Shown here: positions 6,590 through 10,216 of the stretch, in pieces
How positions within the stretch are numbered: position 1 is the first letter of the stretch
How the letters are laid out: each line of letters starts with the position of its first letter
Origin: Candidatus Poseidoniaceae archaeon
Lineage (GTDB): Archaea > Thermoplasmatota > Poseidoniia > Poseidoniales > Poseidoniaceae
Assembly (NCBI GenBank): GCA_029250385.1
Contig: JAQXFJ010000116.1
Span: 1 to 10,216 of the forward strand
Direction: 5' to 3'
DNA: 10,216 bases
Made by a program: the position numbers and the translations under genes
The notes under the pieces: generated by a model
Database searches by the model: none
What the model saw: only the letters and a program-made list of their open reading frames with translations
What the model was told of the DNA's origin: nothing

Positions 6590-7603
6590 ATGTCAGGAGA
6601 AGCAACCACGGATGAAGTCAAGGTTAGTGAGGAGTTAGAATCTCAACAAACCGAAAACTTAGCCAAAAAATTCCGACTAATTCCAGGAGAAGAAATTCAC
6701 CTGACAAAAAAACCTAGCACGTTCGCATTTGTCGGGCTATATGGTTTAGGTGCCCTAGTTCTAGGACTTCACTTTTTGTTTGGCAGAGTAGATTCATTAG
6801 GTGATGATTCAGAAGGTTTTATGTCATTAGTTTGGGCTTTTATGGATTTGACTACTAGTGATACAATGTCATTCAGTTTTATCTTTTTCATGTTATTTGT
6901 GGCATGGCTAAACCGTCTGATGAATACCTCTACCTCGGGTAGATGGGTCACTATGTGGCTACTAATTGTCGCATTCACTCCACTAATTATTCAAATTGAT
7001 GATTTTATCTTCTTCATTACCGATTTGTTTGGCGAAGGTAGAGGAGACTTTATTGCAATTGAGTACAATTTTTACTTGTTCGGAATTGTATATACTGCAC
7101 TGTTTTATGGTCTAACATTTTACTACCAGAATAGTTTCCATTATGCCATTACCTCCGATGCGGTTATTTTTGAACACAGTTTCTTACTTTCCCGTTCGCA
7201 TCGCAGAATTCTCTTCGATAGGATTTCGGAAGTTATTGTTGAGAGAACTCCAGTGGGTACCATGTTTGGGTACGCAACCGTATCTATTCTAACCGATTCA
7301 GGTGTTGGACTTGTTGATGAATCAATGGGTGCTGCCGGAGCGGTAAATATGCCTGGTTCGGCAGATAGCTCTGATGATAGCGTTGCAGATAAGGCAAGAA
7401 AATCCCTGTTGCGGTCCTTTATTGGAATCATTACCTATCAAAGAACGATAAGGACAGTGCGTCCAGATCCAAAACACTGCTTCTACTCTATTCGTAAGTG
7501 GGATAAGTGTAAGATGTTACTAAATGAAATGCACAAAAAGCACAGCCAATCTAACCTTCTTAGTGATTTGAAAGACTCAATGTCGTCCTCCGATGAAGAT
7601 TGA
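6590..7603 (+). CDS. Membrane protein with bacterial PH-type (bPH2 / DUF304-like) domain
   Basis: A 337-residue protein from ATG 6590. A hydrophilic leader ends in RLIPGEEIHLTKKPST (29-44), the 'PGE...hPs' entry seen in bPH membrane proteins. Hydrophobic segments lie at about 44-65, 95-109, 119-136 and 157-178. A bPH-like domain then follows: HYAITSDAVIFE (184-195), DRISEVIVER, GTMFGYATVSILTDSG (223-238) and, after a gap, VRPDPKHCFYSIRKW (290-304). Between them is a low-complexity Ala/Ser/Asp/Gly stretch (about 242-270), which splits the domain. The tail is Ser/Asp/Glu-rich (SSSDED). Proteins of this family sit in the membrane with the PH domain on the cytoplasmic side; their roles are mostly unknown. 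It follows the lipocalin gene after 65 bases and may be part of the ABC unit. Domain assignment is by pattern. Confidence 0.65.
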   Translation: MSGEATTDEVKVSEELESQQTENLAKKFRLIPGEEIHLTKKPSTFAFVGLYGLGALVLGLHFLFGRVDSLGDDSEGFMSLVWAFMDLTTSDTMSFSFIFFMLFVAWLNRLMNTSTSGRWVTMWLLIVAFTPLIIQIDDFIFFITDLFGEGRGDFIAIEYNFYLFGIVYTALFYGLTFYYQNSFHYAITSDAVIFEHSFLLSRSHRRILFDRISEVIVERTPVGTMFGYATVSILTDSGVGLVDESMGAAGAVNMPGSADSSDDSVADKARKSLLRSFIGIITYQRTIRTVRPDPKHCFYSIRKWDKCKMLLNEMHKKHSQSNLLSDLKDSMSSSDED

Positions 7604-7616
7604 ATCTAAGCGAGTC

Positions 7617-7625
7617 ATTCAATAA
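7617..7625 (+). promoter_or_regulatory. Weak candidate TATA element ahead of the TPR-like gene
   Basis: ATTCAATAA lies in the 59-base gap 7604-7662, 38-46 bases before ATG 7663. An archaeal start about 25 bases downstream would leave a leader that includes the Shine-Dalgarno at 7651. It resembles the ATTCAAAT found in the gap before 955. The match is weak. Confidence 0.22.
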
Positions 7626-7650
7626 CTGAAACCACACCGGCCAATTCATT

Positions 7651-7657
7651 GGAGAGG
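7651..7657 (+). promoter_or_regulatory. Shine-Dalgarno GGAGAGG
   Basis: GGAGAGG stands 5 bases before ATG 7663. An earlier ATG at 7658 is followed at once by TAA, so 7663 is the real start. Confidence 0.7.
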
Positions 7658-7662
7658 ATGTA

Positions 7663-8175
7663 ATGAGTGATGTTCTAGAACCTGCTATTGAAAAATTTGC
7701 CGAAGGTGACCTTGAGGGTGCCGTAAATATGTTAGACGATATGTGCAAAGCGCACAAGGATATTGCTGCTGTCCATCACACATATGCTGAGTTTGCAAAT
7801 ATGTTGAATGTTGAAGCACAAGAAGATAAGGTCCCTGGCGGAAAAATCATGATGGCTTACAAGAAAGCAATGAACCTAGACGAAGAAAATGATGAATACA
7901 TCGTCGACTTTGCCGATTTTGCCCTTGAGTGCAGAAGGATTCCAGCCGCAGTAAAAGAATACGAGAGATATGCAACAAGATTAGCTCTAGCCGATATACC
8001 AACTGACGATCGTCTTTACATGGCTGCAAGAAATCTTGTTGATGCTATTGAAGTCATAGACCCGACAAAGTCGAATAACATGGTCATGCCATGGATAAAG
8101 TCAGCCATAAAGTGGTCTGTTGGCGGTTTAGGATATACTCCAGAAGAAGCTGCTAAACTTTTGACTGAGGAATAG
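7663..8175 (+). CDS. Small acidic TPR-like helical protein
   Basis: A 170-residue, acidic, soluble protein predicted to be nearly all helical. Repeat-like units can be seen: AIEKFAEGDLEGAVNMLDDM (8-27), IMMAYKKAMNLDEENDEYIVDFADFALEC (62-90) and RRIPAAVKEYERYATRL (91-107). These follow the small/large residue spacing of tetratricopeptide helices (A-x-x-x-Y..., G/A at turns, DP/DE after helix B), although no unit is a perfect TPR. No signal peptide, membrane segment or Cys motif is present. Its stop lies 8 bases before truA, so the two are probably co-transcribed. I do not recognise a named family; a protein-protein scaffold role is the most that can be inferred. Confidence 0.65.
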   Translation: MSDVLEPAIEKFAEGDLEGAVNMLDDMCKAHKDIAAVHHTYAEFANMLNVEAQEDKVPGGKIMMAYKKAMNLDEENDEYIVDFADFALECRRIPAAVKEYERYATRLALADIPTDDRLYMAARNLVDAIEVIDPTKSNNMVMPWIKSAIKWSVGGLGYTPEEAAKLLTEE

Positions 8176-8180
8176 GTGAT
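8174..8180 (+). promoter_or_regulatory. Shine-Dalgarno AGGTGAT for truA
   Basis: AGGTGAT, the right half of the AGGAGGTGATC consensus, lies 3 bases before ATG 8184. It overlaps the stop codon of the preceding gene (TAG 8173-8175), which suggests coupled translation. Confidence 0.6.
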
Positions 8181-8183
8181 TAG

Positions 8184-9098
8184 ATGGAGGAGCGAGTTCG
8201 CCTCGCATTTAATATCGGTTACATCGGTCGTCATTTCCACGGAAGTCAAATCCAACCAGACGTTAAAACCGTCCAAGGCGAATTAATTCGGGTATTTCGT
8301 AAATTAAAATGGCTAGACCCCAATGAAACCAGCCATAATTTAGTGCTGTCTAGTAGAACAGATGCAGGGGTTAATGTTCGTAGAAATGGGGGTACAGTTA
8401 AACTTGCCAAGAGTCTTTGGGAATCGTTGAATAAACGAAAGATGGTTAGAGCTGTAGACGATCAATTATGCGAAGGATTAGTATTTCTTGATGTTAAAGA
8501 AGTAGCTGATGATTGGAATCCAAGAATTGCATTACACCGAATATATCGATACCGGCTTGAAGGTATTCAGGGATGGTCTGACCCGGGAGAAAAATTTACT
8601 CAGTGGTTGGAATTATTCGTCGGAACTTACGATGCTAGAAATTTTGCCCGTCTTGAGGAAGGTAAAAATCCAATCAGGAAAATTTATTCCTGTAAACCAT
8701 GGGAAGTAAACGGGAGGATTGTTGGATTTGAGATTGTTGGCGAGGCATTCTTGTGGAATCAAGTTCGCAGGACTGCTATGGCATTGCACAGATTAGCAAT
8801 TGGGGATTTAAGCGAGCAAGAAATTACTGATGCTATTGATAAACCAGAAACATCGGTAGATTTTGGTGTGGCTCCACCAGAATGGCTGGTGTTATGGGAT
8901 GTTGTATGGCCAAATTTTAGTCACGAGGACTCAACAAATTCAACATTCTCATTTACCAAACTTCCTGAATTCGATTATATCGAAAGAACAATGATTAGTC
9001 GTTGGCAAAAAGGCGCCTCATTGGAAATGGAAAGTACGCTTTATCACGAATGGTCAAAAATAGGCAAATTGCCCTATATACCACATGACTCAAAGTAA
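8184..9098 (+). CDS. truA: tRNA pseudouridine synthase A
   Basis: A 304-residue TruA-family enzyme. It isomerises uridines to pseudouridine in the tRNA anticodon arm (positions 38-40 in the family). The opening strand FNIGYIGRHFHGSQIQPDVKTVQGEL (9-34) is typical of TruA. The catalytic Asp is D60 in SSRTDAGV (56-63). The conserved Tyr region is HRIYRYRLEG (118-127), followed by NFARLEEGKNPIRKI (153-167) and the C-terminal FLWNQVRR (189-196), where the family has 'FLxxMVR'. Length is slightly above the 250-280 residues of most TruA proteins because of a tail of about 50 residues after the domain, rich in Ser, Phe and Trp, with no recognised motif. The start is fixed by the Shine-Dalgarno at 8174. 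The last 9 bases overlap the end of the convergent ribK gene. Confidence 0.93.
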   Translation: MEERVRLAFNIGYIGRHFHGSQIQPDVKTVQGELIRVFRKLKWLDPNETSHNLVLSSRTDAGVNVRRNGGTVKLAKSLWESLNKRKMVRAVDDQLCEGLVFLDVKEVADDWNPRIALHRIYRYRLEGIQGWSDPGEKFTQWLELFVGTYDARNFARLEEGKNPIRKIYSCKPWEVNGRIVGFEIVGEAFLWNQVRRTAMALHRLAIGDLSEQEITDAIDKPETSVDFGVAPPEWLVLWDVVWPNFSHEDSTNSTFSFTKLPEFDYIERTMISRWQKGASLEMESTLYHEWSKIGKLPYIPHDSK

Positions 9099-9557
9099 TT
9101 CGATTTTTACCTTGTCACCGTCACTAATCGAGAAATGTTCTCTTAGAAATTTGGCTGAGATAATTTCCACCACGTCATAGTGTCTAGTCAAATCAGGAAT
9201 CAGTACCGCACAATCAACAACTTTGTCATTAAAATTGAAAGTTGCCTTGAATGCTGTTGCACCGCCAAATGAAATCCCATCACGCAAGAATCCACGGATT
9301 CTATTAGCCTTTAAATCATCAATAGATACCTCGCTTGCTTGTGAAATAAGTTCGCTTGAGGCATCTAATGTGTCGATTCCAGATTTTAACCGAAGCGCAA
9401 TGTAATCTCTTAAATCATCACCAGCAACTGTTAGATTCAGAGTTCCAGGCCATACAGAAGTTCCCATAAGTGATTGAAATTGGTCCTGATAGTGCTTTTG
9501 CGCCATAAATACATGGGCTCTGCCAAGTCCACTACTAACAACACCTGTGATGCGCAT
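9090..9557 (-). CDS. ribK: CTP-dependent riboflavin kinase (DUF120 family)
   Basis: A 155-residue protein from the ATG at 9557-9555. The archaeal enzyme phosphorylates riboflavin to FMN using CTP rather than ATP and has a cradle-loop barrel fold unrelated to bacterial RibF. Family motifs are visible in order: GVVSSGLGRAHVFM (5-18), YQDQF (23-27), WPGTLNLTV (36-44), SFGGATAFKATF (96-107, the position of the 'G..kcy' strand), AVLIPDLTRHYDVVEIIS (117-134) and LREHFSISDGDKVKIEL (138-154). No N-terminal winged-helix domain, found in some archaeal RibK proteins, is present. The frame stays open upstream and a GTG at 9617 would add 20 residues. I prefer ATG 9557 because known enzymes start a few residues before the G-x-V-x-S-G-L-G motif. 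Neither start has a well-spaced Shine-Dalgarno, so the start is uncertain; the function is firm. Confidence 0.88.
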   Translation of the reverse strand: MRITGVVSSGLGRAHVFMAQKHYQDQFQSLMGTSVWPGTLNLTVAGDDLRDYIALRLKSGIDTLDASSELISQASEVSIDDLKANRIRGFLRDGISFGGATAFKATFNFNDKVVDCAVLIPDLTRHYDVVEIISAKFLREHFSISDGDKVKIELL

Positions 9558-9639
9558 GGCCTCGCCAAATGCTAATCCTTTTTGACCTTCATGGAAGTTT
9601 TTGCAATACAAAACCACTTCAAGTACCGAGTTTAGGGCC

Positions 9640-9646
9640 AGGTGAG
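9640..9646 (+). promoter_or_regulatory. Shine-Dalgarno AGGTGAG for the kbl-type gene
   Basis: AGGTGAG lies 8 bases before ATG 9655. The TGA within it (9643-9645) is in frame with the gene and closes the frame upstream, so translation must start after it; 9655 is the first ATG. Confidence 0.7.
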
Positions 9647-9654
9647 ACGGTACT

Positions 9655-10216
9655 ATGCCAGGCGATATGACGTGGATGAAACAGCGATACGAGGAATTAT
9701 CTAACCAATCTTTGTTATGGGAGCCGCCAACATTGGAAAGCCCTAACCAACCGAGATGTTCGATTAATGGTAAACCAACAATAATGCTCTCGGCGAATAA
9801 TTATCTTAACCTTACAACACATCCAAAGGTGGTCAAAGCGATGGTTGATGCAACTACAAAATATGGTGCTGGTAGTGGCAGTGTCAGGGCTATTGCTGGC
9901 ACTATGGACATCCATCTAGCAGCAGAACAAAAAGTGGCAGAATTCAAGAAAGTGGAAGCCGCACTAATCTATTCTGCCGGATATACCGTTAATGTGGGAT
10001 TAATCCCAACCTTAGTTACTGGTAAAGATGATGTAATCATAAGTGACGAATTAAATCACGGTTCAATTATTGATGGTGTCAGGTTAACTAAAGCCAGTAG
10101 AGCAGTCTATGCACACAACGACATGAGTGAATTAGAAGCAGTACTGGTTAGTAATGAAGACGCAAAGCGAAAACTAATCATCACTGACGGGGTATTTTCC
10201 ATGGATGGTGACATTG
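9655..10216 (+). CDS. kbl: Glycine C-acetyltransferase / 2-amino-3-ketobutyrate CoA ligase-like (AONS family), 5' part
   Basis: The frame runs from ATG 9655 to the end of the window (187 complete codons), so the C-terminal half is missing. It belongs to the alpha-oxoamine synthase family of PLP enzymes, which join an acyl-CoA to an amino acid. Visible motifs are MLSANNYLNLTTHP (44-57, family 'SNNYLGLxxHP'), YGAGSGSVRAIAGTMDIH (70-87, KBL-like 'GSxRxIxGT' rather than the 'GGSR' of BioF), SAGYTVNVG (107-115), DELNHGSIIDGVRL (131-144, with the His that stacks on PLP) and ITDGVFSMDGD (176-186). The PLP-binding Lys would be encoded beyond the window. KBL converts 2-amino-3-ketobutyrate plus CoA to glycine and acetyl-CoA in threonine breakdown. 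Other acyl-CoA and amino-acid pairs in this family cannot be excluded. An in-frame stop at 9643-9645 and the Shine-Dalgarno support this start. Confidence 0.8.
   Translation, partial: MPGDMTWMKQRYEELSNQSLLWEPPTLESPNQPRCSINGKPTIMLSANNYLNLTTHPKVVKAMVDATTKYGAGSGSVRAIAGTMDIHLAAEQKVAEFKKVEAALIYSAGYTVNVGLIPTLVTGKDDVIISDELNHGSIIDGVRLTKASRAVYAHNDMSELEAVLVSNEDAKRKLIITDGVFSMDGDI

Noticed and set aside
9715..9915. Minus-strand open frame over the kbl-type gene
   Set aside because: It is antisense to clear AONS-family coding sequence and has no family features of its own.
1..10216. Mobile element, defence system, CRISPR array, tRNA or rRNA
   Set aside because: I looked for transposase or integrase motifs, inverted terminal repeats, regularly spaced repeats and cloverleaf-like segments in the gaps and found none. 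All longer frames are explained by cellular genes.

Overview
The window most likely comes from a marine euryarchaeote of the Thermoplasmatota, such as the Poseidoniales / Marine Group II-III. Three things point there: (i) the information-processing and cofactor genes are archaeal types (an archaeosine-synthase-like protein with a C-terminal PUA domain, a CTP-dependent DUF120-type riboflavin kinase, a stand-alone TruA); (ii) ribosome-binding sites inside the gene blocks are variants of AGGAGGTGA; (iii) Asp-rich calcium-repeat segments of the TSP3 kind are common in these archaea. The lineage is inferred from gene content, not from a marker-gene tree. The DNA is moderately AT-rich and uniform in style, and I see no insertion sequence, integrase, tRNA, rRNA or CRISPR array.

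Layout. Bases 1-894 hold the 3' part of an ArcS-like tRNA archaeosine synthesis gene that enters from outside the window. After a 60-base gap comes a compact block on the plus strand: ABC ATPase, ABC-2 permease, second ABC ATPase, second ABC-2 permease, and a lipocalin-fold (AttH/CrtC-like) protein. All junctions in this block are ATGA- or TAATG-type stop/start overlaps (955-6524). A membrane-anchored bacterial-PH-type protein follows after 65 bases (6590-7603) and may belong to the same unit. Next come a small acidic helical (TPR-like) protein (7663-8175) and truA (8184-9098). The CTP-dependent riboflavin kinase gene lies on the minus strand and overlaps the end of truA by 9 bases. Divergent from it is the 5' part of a kbl-type alpha-oxoamine synthase gene, cut by the window end.

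How they work together. The two ATPase/permease pairs look like an ancient tandem duplication and probably form one transporter or two related ones. Each ATPase has Walker A, signature, Walker B and switch-His motifs, and each permease has the hallmark cytoplasmic 'RDExxSGT...LxxPIxRxxxL' stretch of ABC-2 permeases. The second permease carries an extracytoplasmic insert of about 130 residues with TSP3-like calcium-binding loops. The translationally coupled lipocalin-like protein suggests a hydrophobic or lipid-like substrate. I consider this five- or six-gene module the most interesting part of the window; its substrate cannot be read from the sequence. The flanking genes are housekeeping.

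There is no gene-free stretch longer than 300 bases. The four gaps (895-954, 6525-6589, 7604-7662, and 9558-9654 with the preferred ribK start) hold only weak promoter candidates and ribosome-binding sites.
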